Source: Marinoscillum sp040218045
GTDB lineage: Bacteria; Bacteroidota; Bacteroidia; Cytophagales; Cyclobacteriaceae
NCBI GenBank assembly: GCA_040218045.1
Contig: JAVJQA010000060.1
Span: 62,001 to 126,000, forward strand
DNA: 64,000 nt
Direction of reading: 5' to 3'
The notes beneath the pieces were generated by a model. That model did no database searches. It was not told the origin of the DNA and was given only the letters and a program-made list of their open reading frames with translations. Made by a program: the position numbers and the translations under genes. Every line of letters starts with the position of its first letter. The stretch's first letter is position 1. Below, one piece after another: positions 8,626 through 17,797 of the stretch.

Positions 8626-9618
8626 ATGGCATTCAACTCCATTCAGGAGGTTTTTGATGCTTTTACAAAACTAAAGGTATTGGTCATCGGTGATTCGATG
8701 ATCGATACCTATATCTACGGACAGGTTAATCGCATATCCCCGGAAGCACCTGTACCCATTGTTAATGTTTCTGGAGAAGAACATCGGCTTGGTGGTGCGG
8801 CCAATGTAGCCCTCAATCTCAAGGCTCTGGGTATTGAGGTGAAGCTATGTTCAGTTTGTGGAAAGGACGCATCTGGAGAGCACCTTATCCAACTTTTAAA
8901 AGAGCAGGGGCTCTCATCATCTGGGATGCTGGAAATTGATGGCCGACAAACAACGGTTAAAAAAAGAGTCATGTCTGGATCTCAGCACTTGCTGAGAGTG
9001 GATCATGAGACCGACCAGTATTTGACTTCTGAACAGAATTCAGGGCTTAGTCAGATTATTCTTCCCCTTATTCCAGCAGTTGACCTCATTATTTTTGAGG
9101 ACTATGACAAAGGAGTGATTTCAAAGAGCCTGATTGATGAAGTAGTGTCATTAGCTCAACTGCATCATGTTCCGGTTGCCGTGGATCCAAAATTCCGCAA
9201 TTATCATGATTACAAGGGAGTTGACCTGTTCAAACCGAACCTGGTGGAATTCAAAAAATCAACAACTACCGATTCTACGGATTTGATGGGGAATGCGCAA
9301 GCTTTGGTTAGTCAACTTAAGCTAAAAAATTTGTTATTGACCCTATCCTCAAAGGGGGTTTTATACTGCTCAGAAAAGCTCTCTGGGCAGCTTGATGCAC
9401 ATATTAGAGAAGTAGCGGATGTCTCCGGTGCTGGCGATACAGTCATTGCCCTGGCAGGAGCAGCACTTGCCTTAGGCTTATCTATCACATTTATTGCAGA
9501 GTTCGCTAACTTAGGAGGTGGTATCGTTTGCGAATACCCCGGAGTGGTCCCCATAATAAAATCTAGGCTTCTTGATGAGGCTAAAAGGAGTGACCTGCTG
9601 TTGCGTCAACTAGTATAA
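8626..9618 (+). CDS. rfaE1: D-glycero-beta-D-manno-heptose-7-phosphate kinase (HldE N-domain type)
   Basis: 330 residues of the PfkB/ribokinase family. The N-terminal VLVIGDSMIDTYIYGQVNRISPEAPVPIV and RLGGAANVALNLKALG are typical of RfaE. The C-terminal DVSGAGDTVIALAGAA holds the catalytic Asp and anion hole. It phosphorylates heptose-7-phosphate at C1 for ADP-heptose, a lipopolysaccharide core precursor. Only the kinase half is present, and the nucleotidyltransferase half (RfaE2) is not in the window. The start codon follows the aspC stop with no gap, so the two are co-translated. Confidence 0.88.
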   Translation: MAFNSIQEVFDAFTKLKVLVIGDSMIDTYIYGQVNRISPEAPVPIVNVSGEEHRLGGAANVALNLKALGIEVKLCSVCGKDASGEHLIQLLKEQGLSSSGMLEIDGRQTTVKKRVMSGSQHLLRVDHETDQYLTSEQNSGLSQIILPLIPAVDLIIFEDYDKGVISKSLIDEVVSLAQLHHVPVAVDPKFRNYHDYKGVDLFKPNLVEFKKSTTTDSTDLMGNAQALVSQLKLKNLLLTLSSKGVLYCSEKLSGQLDAHIREVADVSGAGDTVIALAGAALALGLSITFIAEFANLGGGIVCEYPGVVPIIKSRLLDEAKRSDLLLRQLV

Positions 9619-9628
9619 CTGTCATCTA

Positions 9629-11962
9629 ATGATCAGAAAGGTCATTCTATTTTTTATTATTGCAACTTTTTGTTCGACGCTTATCATTGGTCAGGTATCA
9701 AAGGGTGTTATGGATTTGCGTAAAGCGAATCTGTTTGAAGAGAAAGTTTATTTAAATGGCCAATGGGCATTCTATTGGGGGGATTTGTTTGCTCCTAGAG
9801 AGTTTGCTCAATTAGAGTCAGTTGACTATTACCAATTTCCTGAGATTTGGAATGGCGGAACTACGGATAATGGTGTCCCTCTGGATCGGTTTGGAGCAGC
9901 CACGTACCAGGTTAAAATTTTACTTCCTCCGGATTATCCTGAGCTAGCGATCTATATCAAGCATGTTTACTCTGCTGGTGATATCTACATCAATGATGAA
10001 TTGGTGGATTTTGATGGTCAACCCGGCTTAAAAAAAGAGTATTCCTTTCCGAAATGGGTTCCTGCGATTATTGAGTTGCCAAGGCAAAGAGATACTTTAA
10101 CAATCACTTTACACATCTCTAATTTCAGGCATGATAAAGGAGGAGCCCGGGAGCCGATAATTCTGGCAAGTGAAGAACATATTGATGCCAAATTCAACGA
10201 AGCATTGGCTTATGACCTATTACTTGCCGGCGTACTTATCATGACCGGATTGTTTTTCGCGGGACTCTTTTTCTTTGGGAGCCGCGAAATCCCAGCATTG
10301 TCATTTGCATTGTTTTGTCTCACCTTCTCCTACAGGGTAGTAGGTTCTGATGACTATTCATTGCAGGTGATCTATCCGGGAATGAATTGGTTGGTTTCAA
10401 TGAAGCTTGAGTATCTGTCATTGTTTTTGCCACCAATGTTTCTGGCCATTTACACGCACCAGTTGTTTACATTTAGGTATAAAATCAATCCCTTTTATGT
10501 GTTTGCGGGGATTTCGGCAGTACTTGCCATTGTCACCTTAATTTCTCCTCCTATTGTATTCACCAAACTGGTCGCCCCTTATTTGGTGCTAATTCTTATT
10601 GCTATTCTAATAGCCGCATTTGTGTACTTCCGTGCATATCGGTTGAATCTGGATGGATCCAAATGGGCCATGCTGAGTTCATTTGCTGTATTTATTGTTT
10701 TCGGATATGAGATTTTCATCTATCTGGGGGCATTGGTGCAGATTGAAGCTATTTCATTTATTGGGTACACCACGTTTTTCTTTTTTCAATCAATCATCCT
10801 CTTCTTATTGTTTACGGATTCTTTGCGCAAAGCCAAGGAAGAGGCAGAGCATGCTGCACGTACCAAGTCTGAGTTCCTGTCCATGATGTCCCATGAAATC
10901 AGAACGCCAATGAATGCGGTGATTGGATTAACAAATTTTTTACTGGATGACCAACCCAAAGAACGCCATTTGGAAACGTTGAATACCCTCAAGTTTTCAG
11001 CTGAGAACCTTCTTGTGATTATCAATGATATTCTTGATTTCAGTAAAATCGAGGCAGAAAAGATTGAACTTGATTATCAACCCGTAGAGATAAGGAACCT
11101 AATCAGCAGGCTTGACCAGATATTTAGGCCAATTGCCCAAAAGAAAGGATTAAATCTGCGTGTAGAGATAGATGAAAAAATCCCGGAATTTCTCATTTGT
11201 GATCAAACAAGAATGAGCCAGGTGCTCACCAATCTCATAGGCAATGGCATTAAATTCACGGAATCTGGTCATATCTCTCTGATGCTCAGTTTGCAGGAAT
11301 TGTCCAATAGCCGGGCCGTGATTAAATTTCAGGTAGAAGATACTGGTATTGGGATCAACCTGGAACGGCAGAAGGATATCTTTGAGAGCTTTACTCAAGC
11401 CAATACGTCCATCACCAGGCAGTTCGGTGGTACAGGTTTGGGCCTGACCATCACCAAAAAATTGCTGTTGCTTCAGGATTCGGATCTTCATATTGAAAGT
11501 GAGGAAGGCAAAGGTTCTACTTTCTGGTTTTTCATGGATTTGGAGGTAGCTGAAAAGCAAGTGCCTGAGGTGTCAATGGTTGATAAACAATCAGAAGGTT
11601 CGATAGCTGGTGCTTCTGTTTTGCTCGTTGAAGACAATGAAGTAAATGTAATGGTAGCCACCAAATTTCTTAAAAAATGGGGTGCCGAGGTGTCTATGGC
11701 AAAAAACGGTCAGGAAGCTTTTGATCTGGTAAAGACCAATGAATTTGCTGTGATCCTAATGGATTTGCAGATGCCATTGATGGATGGCTATACAGCCTCA
11801 CGTCAGATTCGTGAAAATGGTATAAATATTCCTATCATTGCTCTAACAGCTTCAGTGCTGCTTAATGATCGCAAGAAAATCTATGATGCTGGAATGGACG
11901 ATTTTGTAATGAAACCATTCAATCCCGAGGAGCTTCTTCAAAAGCTCATAAAGTATATTTAA
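9629..11962 (+). CDS. 7TMR-DISM hybrid sensor histidine kinase (copy 1)
   Basis: 777 residues. A signal peptide is followed by a periplasmic jelly-roll DISM domain (about 25-180), with sugar-binding-like DIYINDELVDFDGQ. Seven membrane helices (about 190-400), HisKA with the phospho-acceptor His422 in SHEIRTPMNAV, HATPase_c (GNGIKFTESGH, DTGIGI, FGGTGLGLTI) and a C-terminal receiver with Asp712 in LMDLQMPLMDG follow. No output domain is seen, so phosphate must pass to an external partner. The ligand is unknown, although DISM domains are thought to bind carbohydrates. It lies 10 bases after rfaE1 and 6 bases before a paralogue of identical layout. Confidence 0.93.
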   Translation: MIRKVILFFIIATFCSTLIIGQVSKGVMDLRKANLFEEKVYLNGQWAFYWGDLFAPREFAQLESVDYYQFPEIWNGGTTDNGVPLDRFGAATYQVKILLPPDYPELAIYIKHVYSAGDIYINDELVDFDGQPGLKKEYSFPKWVPAIIELPRQRDTLTITLHISNFRHDKGGAREPIILASEEHIDAKFNEALAYDLLLAGVLIMTGLFFAGLFFFGSREIPALSFALFCLTFSYRVVGSDDYSLQVIYPGMNWLVSMKLEYLSLFLPPMFLAIYTHQLFTFRYKINPFYVFAGISAVLAIVTLISPPIVFTKLVAPYLVLILIAILIAAFVYFRAYRLNLDGSKWAMLSSFAVFIVFGYEIFIYLGALVQIEAISFIGYTTFFFFQSIILFLLFTDSLRKAKEEAEHAARTKSEFLSMMSHEIRTPMNAVIGLTNFLLDDQPKERHLETLNTLKFSAENLLVIINDILDFSKIEAEKIELDYQPVEIRNLISRLDQIFRPIAQKKGLNLRVEIDEKIPEFLICDQTRMSQVLTNLIGNGIKFTESGHISLMLSLQELSNSRAVIKFQVEDTGIGINLERQKDIFESFTQANTSITRQFGGTGLGLTITKKLLLLQDSDLHIESEEGKGSTFWFFMDLEVAEKQVPEVSMVDKQSEGSIAGASVLLVEDNEVNVMVATKFLKKWGAEVSMAKNGQEAFDLVKTNEFAVILMDLQMPLMDGYTASRQIRENGINIPIIALTASVLLNDRKKIYDAGMDDFVMKPFNPEELLQKLIKYI

Positions 11963-11968
11963 ACCCTC

Positions 11969-14284
11969 ATGAGGAAATATTTAGTTGCATGTGTTTTGTC
12001 ATTGATAGCCTTTGTAGCCCTGAGTCAGGCAAAGGATGGGTTTATTGACCTTTCTCAGGCAAAATGGAATACCGCACATGGTCTTAGGGGAGAATATGAG
12101 TTTTATTGGAAGCAGCTCCTCAATCCAGGGGAATTTGAAGGTAAAGAAAGAACTTATTTTGAGTTTCCCGCACTCTGGAATGATCGGGTTGTTGATGGTA
12201 AGGAGCTAACGGCAGAAGGGTATGCCACTTACAGGTTAAGGATTATCCTCCCTCAAAACAAAGAATACTCGCTTTACATAGAGGATGTTTATTGCTCTTA
12301 TAGACTGTTTTTAAATGGAAAAGAAATTGCCAGTAATGGAGTAGTAGCAACAAATAAGAAGGATTACATACCATATTGGAAGCCCATGTTCATTCCAATT
12401 AGTGTAAAGAATGACACCAATGAGCTGGTGCTTCATATTGCCAACTTTGATCACAGTAAGGGTGGAGCACTTGAAGGTATAGAAATTGGGGATCAAGATT
12501 ATATGGCGTCTAAGGAGCTGACCATTATGTCATACGACCTTTTACTCACCGGCAGCCTAATCATGGGAGGGCTCTTTTTTATAGGTCTGTACTTTTTTGG
12601 CCGTCATGACAAGTCGATTCTGTTTTTCTCTATTTTCTGTATTGTGTACAGTTACCGTGTCATTGGATTCGGATATTATGTACTTCATTCTTTGTTAGAT
12701 CTTTCCTGGCAAATCACCACCAAAATAGAGTACATCACTCTATTCTTATCAGCACTGATTTTCGGGTGGTTCGTCAATAATCTTTACCCTGAGGAAACCA
12801 AAAAGATCTATTGGGACATTATCAGTGTCATTTCAATAGTATTTATCGGAATAACATTGGTTACACCTGCTTCTGTTTACACACTTCTGGTGGAGCCATT
12901 TTTTGTTATTCTTCTGATATACTTACTCATTACCATTAATGTATATATTCGGGCGAAAATCAATAATCGGCCAGGCTCAGGATTTGCATTGATAAGCACC
13001 GGGATCGTTTTTGGCGTTTTTGCTTATAATATTTTAGTCTATTTTGGACTGTTGTCTGAATGGATGGCTGCATCTTTTTGGGGTTATATACTCTTCTTTA
13101 TTTCCCAGTCTCTCATTCTTTCTTACAGATTTGCCTACTCTCTTACCAATGCTAAAAATCAAGCTTTAAAAGCTTCAGAAGCGAAATCAGATTTCTTAAG
13201 CACCATCTCACATGAGATAAGAACACCACTTAATGCCGTGGTAGGGATTTCACATTTTTTGCTACAAGACAACCCCTCCGATCATCAGAAAAATAACCTG
13301 ACTTCTCTAAGGTATTCCGCCGAGCATCTCACAACGTTGATCAATGACATTTTAGATTACAACAAGCTGGAGTCAGGCACGGTTTCGTTTGAAGAGATCA
13401 ATATGGATTTGAAAGACACAATCCAGAGTATCTACTATGCCTACCAAACTAAAGCTCGCGAAAAGGAGCTCAACATGCACCTTGAGTATGATGAATCCAT
13501 ACAGGTAGGAATAGTTGCTGACCGCACACGTTTCAGCCAGATTTTAAACAACCTGCTGGACAATGCGATCAAGTTTACAAGAAAAGGGCACATTACCTTG
13601 AGAGTCATACTGATGGAAGAAATGATTGACGCTCTGAAAATAAAATTTGAAATTGCTGATACAGGAATTGGAGTGCCGGAAGAGAAGCAAGAGATAATCT
13701 TTGAGCGCTTTATGCAGGCGAGCACATCTACTACTCGTGAGTTCGGTGGTACTGGATTGGGTCTGGCCATTATTAAGAAGTTGCTCGAACTACAGGGAAG
13801 TCAAATCAAAATGAAGAGTAAAGTCAATGAAGGTTCTACTTTCTGGTTTGAGCAGACATTCAAAAAAGCCACTGGGCCGTTGAAGAAAAAAGCGGCACTT
13901 CCGGATGCAATGGACGAGAAAAAACTGGAAGGGAAAAGAGTTCTTTTAGTAGAGGATAACCCCACGAATGTGATGGTAGCGGAGAAGTTTCTAACCCATT
14001 GGAAAATGAAAATGGACGTAGCGGAAAATGGTGTAATAGCTATCGAAAAATCAGGGAATTCTTACGACATCATACTCATGGATTTGCAAATGCCAGTGAT
14101 GGACGGATATGAAGCTGCAAGGACAATTCGCTCTAATAAAAACCCGGTACCCATAGTGGCCTTGACAGCATCAGCATTATTAAATGTAGAAGAAGATGTC
14201 TTAATGGCGGGCATGAATGATTACATCACCAAGCCTTTTGATCCAATGGAACTAAAAAGGAAACTGATCAAAAATATCCTTTAG
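11969..14284 (+). CDS. 7TMR-DISM hybrid sensor histidine kinase (copy 2)
   Basis: 771 residues with the same order as its upstream neighbour: signal peptide (ending near LSQAK), DISM periplasmic domain, seven helices, HisKA with His415 (SHEIRTPLNAVV), HATPase_c (NAIKFTRKGH, FGGTGLGLAI) and a receiver with Asp705 (LMDLQMPVMDG). The two are clearly tandem paralogues, with many substitutions in the sensor halves (for example YSAGDIYIND against YCSYRLFLNG), so they may sense different ligands. The gene ends by overlapping hemE from the other strand by 4 bases. Confidence 0.93.
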   Translation: MRKYLVACVLSLIAFVALSQAKDGFIDLSQAKWNTAHGLRGEYEFYWKQLLNPGEFEGKERTYFEFPALWNDRVVDGKELTAEGYATYRLRIILPQNKEYSLYIEDVYCSYRLFLNGKEIASNGVVATNKKDYIPYWKPMFIPISVKNDTNELVLHIANFDHSKGGALEGIEIGDQDYMASKELTIMSYDLLLTGSLIMGGLFFIGLYFFGRHDKSILFFSIFCIVYSYRVIGFGYYVLHSLLDLSWQITTKIEYITLFLSALIFGWFVNNLYPEETKKIYWDIISVISIVFIGITLVTPASVYTLLVEPFFVILLIYLLITINVYIRAKINNRPGSGFALISTGIVFGVFAYNILVYFGLLSEWMAASFWGYILFFISQSLILSYRFAYSLTNAKNQALKASEAKSDFLSTISHEIRTPLNAVVGISHFLLQDNPSDHQKNNLTSLRYSAEHLTTLINDILDYNKLESGTVSFEEINMDLKDTIQSIYYAYQTKAREKELNMHLEYDESIQVGIVADRTRFSQILNNLLDNAIKFTRKGHITLRVILMEEMIDALKIKFEIADTGIGVPEEKQEIIFERFMQASTSTTREFGGTGLGLAIIKKLLELQGSQIKMKSKVNEGSTFWFEQTFKKATGPLKKKAALPDAMDEKKLEGKRVLLVEDNPTNVMVAEKFLTHWKMKMDVAENGVIAIEKSGNSYDIILMDLQMPVMDGYEAARTIRSNKNPVPIVALTASALLNVEEDVLMAGMNDYITKPFDPMELKRKLIKNIL

Positions 14285-15294
14285 TAAGATTTCACCGAAT
14301 CAATAAAGCACTTTACTTTTTCCGGATCAGTATCAGGATAAACCCCGTGACCAAGGTTGGCGATGTGTGCATGACCTTTAAACTGATCGAGCATTTTGTG
14401 TGTTTCTGATTTGATCTGATCAAACGTGCCATAGAGAGCACATGGATCCAGGTTTCCTTGTAATGTTTTGTTGGGAAGGATTTTTTTCGCCTCAGCGATA
14501 TCCATGTTCCAGTCAAGCCCTACCGTTCTACAGTTGATGTTTTTCATCTGAGGTAAAGCAAAGTAAGCACCTTTAGCAAATACGGTGACTGGCACTTCTG
14601 TGATAGCAGCTGCTATTTTTTCAATATAGCGGAGTGAAAACTGTGAATAATGATCTGGAGAAAGAACTCCTGCCCATGAGTCGAAAATTTGTACCATATC
14701 AGCCCCAGCTACTATCTGTCCTTTCAGATAAGCGATGGTACTATCTGTGATCATCTCTAAGAGTTTGTCTGCAAGTTCGGGGTTCGTATAGAGAAGTTTT
14801 CTGGCTTTTGAAAAGGTTTTGCTGCCGCCACCTTCCACCATGTATGAAAAAATCGTCCATGGAGCTCCGGCAAAGCCAATGATAGGCACACGGCCGTTGA
14901 GTGCTTTTTTGGTGATTTTGATGGCATCAATTGTGTATTGGAGATCATCTGGCCTAGCTACCTTAAGTTTATTCAGGTCTGCCAATGTGCTTACTGTCTC
15001 AGGAAAATGTGGCCCCTTTTGCTCCACCATTTCATAGGTAAGCCCCATGGCTTCAGGAATCACCAAAATGTCTGAAAATATGATCGCAGCGTCAACATCC
15101 AGAAGGTTTACCGGCTGTATAGTCACTTCTGCTGCCAGTTCAGGAGTTTCGACCAACTCTTTAAACCCGCTGAGTTTAGCTCTTACAGCTCTGTATTCTG
15201 GTAAGATTCTTCCAGCCTGGCGCATGAGCCACACCGGTGTTCTTTCCACTTCTTCACCTCTGGCAGCTTTTAAGATCAAGTCATTTTTCAACAT
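14281..15294 (-). CDS. hemE: Uroporphyrinogen decarboxylase
   Basis: 337 residues, the usual length. It has the N-terminal signature TPVWLMRQAGRILPEYRA (substrate-binding Arg), the IIFSDILVIPEAMGL segment with a catalytic Asp, GFAGAPWTIFSYMVEG, and GNLDPCALY. The enzyme removes four acetate carboxyls from uroporphyrinogen III to give coproporphyrinogen III in heme synthesis. A TATCTTTG box ends five bases upstream of the ATG, suggesting a leaderless or almost leaderless message. It converges on, and shares its last 4 bases with, the upstream hybrid kinase. Confidence 0.97.
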   Translation of the reverse strand: MLKNDLILKAARGEEVERTPVWLMRQAGRILPEYRAVRAKLSGFKELVETPELAAEVTIQPVNLLDVDAAIIFSDILVIPEAMGLTYEMVEQKGPHFPETVSTLADLNKLKVARPDDLQYTIDAIKITKKALNGRVPIIGFAGAPWTIFSYMVEGGGSKTFSKARKLLYTNPELADKLLEMITDSTIAYLKGQIVAGADMVQIFDSWAGVLSPDHYSQFSLRYIEKIAAAITEVPVTVFAKGAYFALPQMKNINCRTVGLDWNMDIAEAKKILPNKTLQGNLDPCALYGTFDQIKSETHKMLDQFKGHAHIANLGHGVYPDTDPEKVKCFIDSVKSY

Positions 15295-15299
15295 GGGCG

Positions 15300-15307
15300 C
15301 AAAGATA
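15300..15307 (-). promoter_or_regulatory. -7 box TATCTTTG of hemE
   Basis: On the minus strand the sequence reads TATCTTTG, then CGCCC, then the hemE ATG. It is a perfect TAnnTTTG box only 5 bases from the start codon, so transcription should begin at or next to the ATG. The M42 peptidase gene has the similar sequence TATCTTTGTGCCC. Confidence 0.6.
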
Positions 15308-15404
15308 GAAATACGACTTAATAAATCGTATCGATGTTAAATATTGTCAATACTCCTGGTTTAGAATTACTCAAGGTCGAGTAAATAAGGTGTTTCTTTT
15401 CCTA

Positions 15405-15412
15405 TACCTTTG
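15405..15412 (+). promoter_or_regulatory. -7 box TACCTTTG of the serine dehydratase gene
   Basis: A perfect TAnnTTTG match 22 bases before the ATG at 15435. It lies in a 140-base gap between divergent genes. No clear -33 TTTG is seen at the expected distance. Confidence 0.5.
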
Positions 15413-15434
15413 CTATACCCCAAAACAATAACCC

Positions 15435-16343
15435 ATGAGTATATTATTTGACAGCTTCGAAGAGTGGCGGACTTATTGTCACGACGAACAAAAACCGATT
15501 TACGAGCCTGTTTTGCGCTATGAGCGAGAACAGAAAGGCAAAAGTGAGGAGGAGATCTGGACAGGACTTGGTAGGGCCTATCAGGTAATGAAAGATGCTG
15601 TCCAGACAGGGCTCACACAGGAAATGTCCTCCTATTCAGGGATGATCAATAGTGGAGCAAAAAAAGTAGCCAACTATCCAAAAGCAGTCCTTTCCCCTGA
15701 ATTTCAAAAACTAGTATCACGGGCACTTGCGGCCAAAGAGGTTAATTCTTGTATGGGACGTGTGGTTGCCGCTCCTACGGCAGGCGCATCGGGCATTTTA
15801 CCAGGTACTATGGTTACCCTTCAGGAAATTCACGAATTGGATGATCGAACAATTTTAGAGGGATTGTTAATAGGTGCTGGTGTAGCACTAATAATGGAGA
15901 AAAGAGCGTCTTTATCAGGTGCTGTGGGCGGATGCCAGGCAGAGACTGGTTCTGCTGCAGCTATGGCTTCTGCAGCCATCGTATATGCACTGGGAGGCAC
16001 TATCGATCAATCGTTTAACGCTGTGGCTATTACCATACAATGCATGCTTGGACTGGTCTGTGATCCGGTTGCAGGTCTTGTAGAGATTCCGTGTGTAGTA
16101 CGCAATGCCAGTGCTGCTGCTATTGCCAATAGTTCAGCTCAAATAGCGCTGGCCGATGTAAGCCCGGTGATCCCGGTAGATGAATGCGTAGATGCCATGG
16201 GAGAGATTGGGCACTCCATGGAGGCACGGTACAAAGAAACGGCACTAGGAGGCCTTGCAGCCACACCCACAGGTCAGGCTATATCCAGGAGAGTACTCAT
16301 CCAGGATATTGAGATTCTTGATGACGAGGATTCAGAAAGCTAG
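15435..16343 (+). CDS. sdaA: L-serine ammonia-lyase, iron-sulfur type, alpha subunit
   Basis: 302 residues covering only the catalytic alpha domain. Conserved parts are EVNSCMGRVVAAPTAGASGILPG and the region TIQCMLGLVCDPVAGLVEIPC, which supplies cysteines for the [4Fe-4S] cluster. The enzyme converts L-serine to pyruvate and ammonia. In single-chain homologues a beta domain of about 200 residues precedes this part; here it is absent, so the two-subunit form is expected, with the beta gene elsewhere. The stop overlaps the convergent neighbour by 4 bases. Confidence 0.93.
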   Translation: MSILFDSFEEWRTYCHDEQKPIYEPVLRYEREQKGKSEEEIWTGLGRAYQVMKDAVQTGLTQEMSSYSGMINSGAKKVANYPKAVLSPEFQKLVSRALAAKEVNSCMGRVVAAPTAGASGILPGTMVTLQEIHELDDRTILEGLLIGAGVALIMEKRASLSGAVGGCQAETGSAAAMASAAIVYALGGTIDQSFNAVAITIQCMLGLVCDPVAGLVEIPCVVRNASAAAIANSSAQIALADVSPVIPVDECVDAMGEIGHSMEARYKETALGGLAATPTGQAISRRVLIQDIEILDDEDSES

Positions 16344-16798
16344 ATTACACCAAGATCGACAAGTAGCCACTTGGCGTATTTTACAATCAATGTGAGGACG
16401 AACGACCATATTCCTCCAAAAATCCACATCCATTTGATGATTTCGGGTCTTTTTCCTCCAAGGGCATTGGCCAGAATGGTACCACCCGGAGGTGAAAGTA
16501 AAAGTGGAGTCAAAAAGGCCACACCCGGCACACCATATTTGCGCCATATTTTCACGAATCGCCGATTCCTTTTGGTAAAAGTTTTGCGTTTTTTCTTCCT
16601 GATGAAAATCCGATCGGAGATTCGTTTAATCTGAGGGCCAAAATAACTTATTAAATATACTGTGCTCATCATTCCCGCGAGGGTGAGAAGGGTGGTTTCC
16701 AGTATGGAAAAGTCATAGGCAAGACCAAGTGTAGGGCCAAAAATGATCTTAATGGCACTTAGGACATAGACGATCAAATATTTCAGAATTAATGGCAT
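16340..16798 (-). CDS. Small membrane protein, small multidrug export-like
   Basis: 152 residues with about four hydrophobic segments (ILKYLIVYVLSAIKIIFGP, TLLTLAGMMSTVYLISYF, GVAFLTPLLLSPPGGTILA, WIFGGIWSFVLTLIVKY) and a very basic cytoplasmic loop (RKKKRKTFTKRNRRF). The Pro/Gly-rich helix LTPLLLSPPGGT is reminiscent of the Sm_multidrug_ex family, but the match is from memory and weak. The function is unknown. The gene is monocistronic between two oppositely read genes. Confidence 0.65.
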   Translation of the reverse strand: MPLILKYLIVYVLSAIKIIFGPTLGLAYDFSILETTLLTLAGMMSTVYLISYFGPQIKRISDRIFIRKKKRKTFTKRNRRFVKIWRKYGVPGVAFLTPLLLSPPGGTILANALGGKRPEIIKWMWIFGGIWSFVLTLIVKYAKWLLVDLGVI

Positions 16799-16865
16799 TT
16801 GTGTTAATCAGAATTCAGCGCGTGAATTTATACGAAAATAATGTACGAGGGTCTGGAGAGGAAGT

Positions 16866-16873
16866 TATCTTTG
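16866..16873 (+). promoter_or_regulatory. -7 box TATCTTTG of the M42 peptidase operon
   Basis: A perfect TAnnTTTG box 12 bases before the ATG at 16886. It sits inside what would be the coding region if translation began at 16841, and so argues for the downstream start and a leader of only a few bases. Confidence 0.55.
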
Positions 16874-16885
16874 TGCCCTTTTGCG

Positions 16886-17797
16886 ATGAAACTACTTGAA
16901 AAACTCATAGATATCCCATCACCATCCGGTTGCGAATACCTGATGAAAGATTTCATTGTGAAATATGTCAAAGAAAATGGCGCTGATTGGAGTGTTAAAC
17001 CTCGGATAATCGAAGGGCCACACTTACAGGACAATCTTATTTTAGTTTTTGGCGAACCACGCACAGCAATCTTTGCACATATGGATACCATCGGATTTAC
17101 TGTGCGTTATCAGGATCAGCTAGTAGCTATCGGTGGACCGGATGTTAAATCAGGATATGAATTGGTCGGAAAAGACGGGATGGGTTTTATTGATGCCAAA
17201 CTCAGGGTAGACGAAGACCATCAGTTGTTCTATGATTTTCCCAGAGCCATCGAAACAGGAACCACCCTTACATGGAGGCCTAACCTGAAAGTGACAAAAG
17301 ACTACATCGAGGGTCCGTATATGGACAACCGACTTGGAATCTACAATGCGCTCAAAGTTGCCGAGACTTTGGAAGATGGTGTAATCGTGTTTAGCTGTTT
17401 TGAGGAACATGGTGGTGGATCAGTACCAATGTTGATCAAATACCTTCATGATAATTACCCAATCAAGCAGGCGCTCATTTCTGATATTACCTGGATTACT
17501 GAGGGTGTGAGTCATGGCAAGGGTGTAGCGATTTCACTAAGAGATCGTAATATTCCCCGGAAGAAATTTATTAATCGAATCTTGTCTCTGGCAGATCAAT
17601 CCGGTGTGAGCTACCAGTTAGAAGTAGAAGGAGGAGGCTCCAGCGACGGAAGAGAAGTTCACCACTCGCCATTCCCTATAGATTGGTTGTTTATTGGTGC
17701 TCCAGAGGACAATGTCCACTCTCCGAATGAGAAGGTGCACATCAAGGATATAGTGTCCATGATCTCTATGTATAAGTTTTTGATGGAACACCTATGA
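16886..17797 (+). CDS. M42/M20-type metallopeptidase (aminopeptidase)
   Basis: About 303 residues. It begins LLEKLIDIPSPSGCEYLM, typical of co-catalytic metal aminopeptidases. Ligand motifs visible are AHMDTIG (H65, D67), YMDNRLG (Asp bridging both metals), CFEEHGGG (general-base Glu pair), ISDITW and a late His in NVHSPNEKVHIKD. It should remove N-terminal residues from peptides. The start at 16886 was chosen because a perfect -7 box lies just before it. It overlaps hpt by 4 bases (ATGA). Confidence 0.85.
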   Translation: MKLLEKLIDIPSPSGCEYLMKDFIVKYVKENGADWSVKPRIIEGPHLQDNLILVFGEPRTAIFAHMDTIGFTVRYQDQLVAIGGPDVKSGYELVGKDGMGFIDAKLRVDEDHQLFYDFPRAIETGTTLTWRPNLKVTKDYIEGPYMDNRLGIYNALKVAETLEDGVIVFSCFEEHGGGSVPMLIKYLHDNYPIKQALISDITWITEGVSHGKGVAISLRDRNIPRKKFINRILSLADQSGVSYQLEVEGGGSSDGREVHHSPFPIDWLFIGAPEDNVHSPNEKVHIKDIVSMISMYKFLMEHL

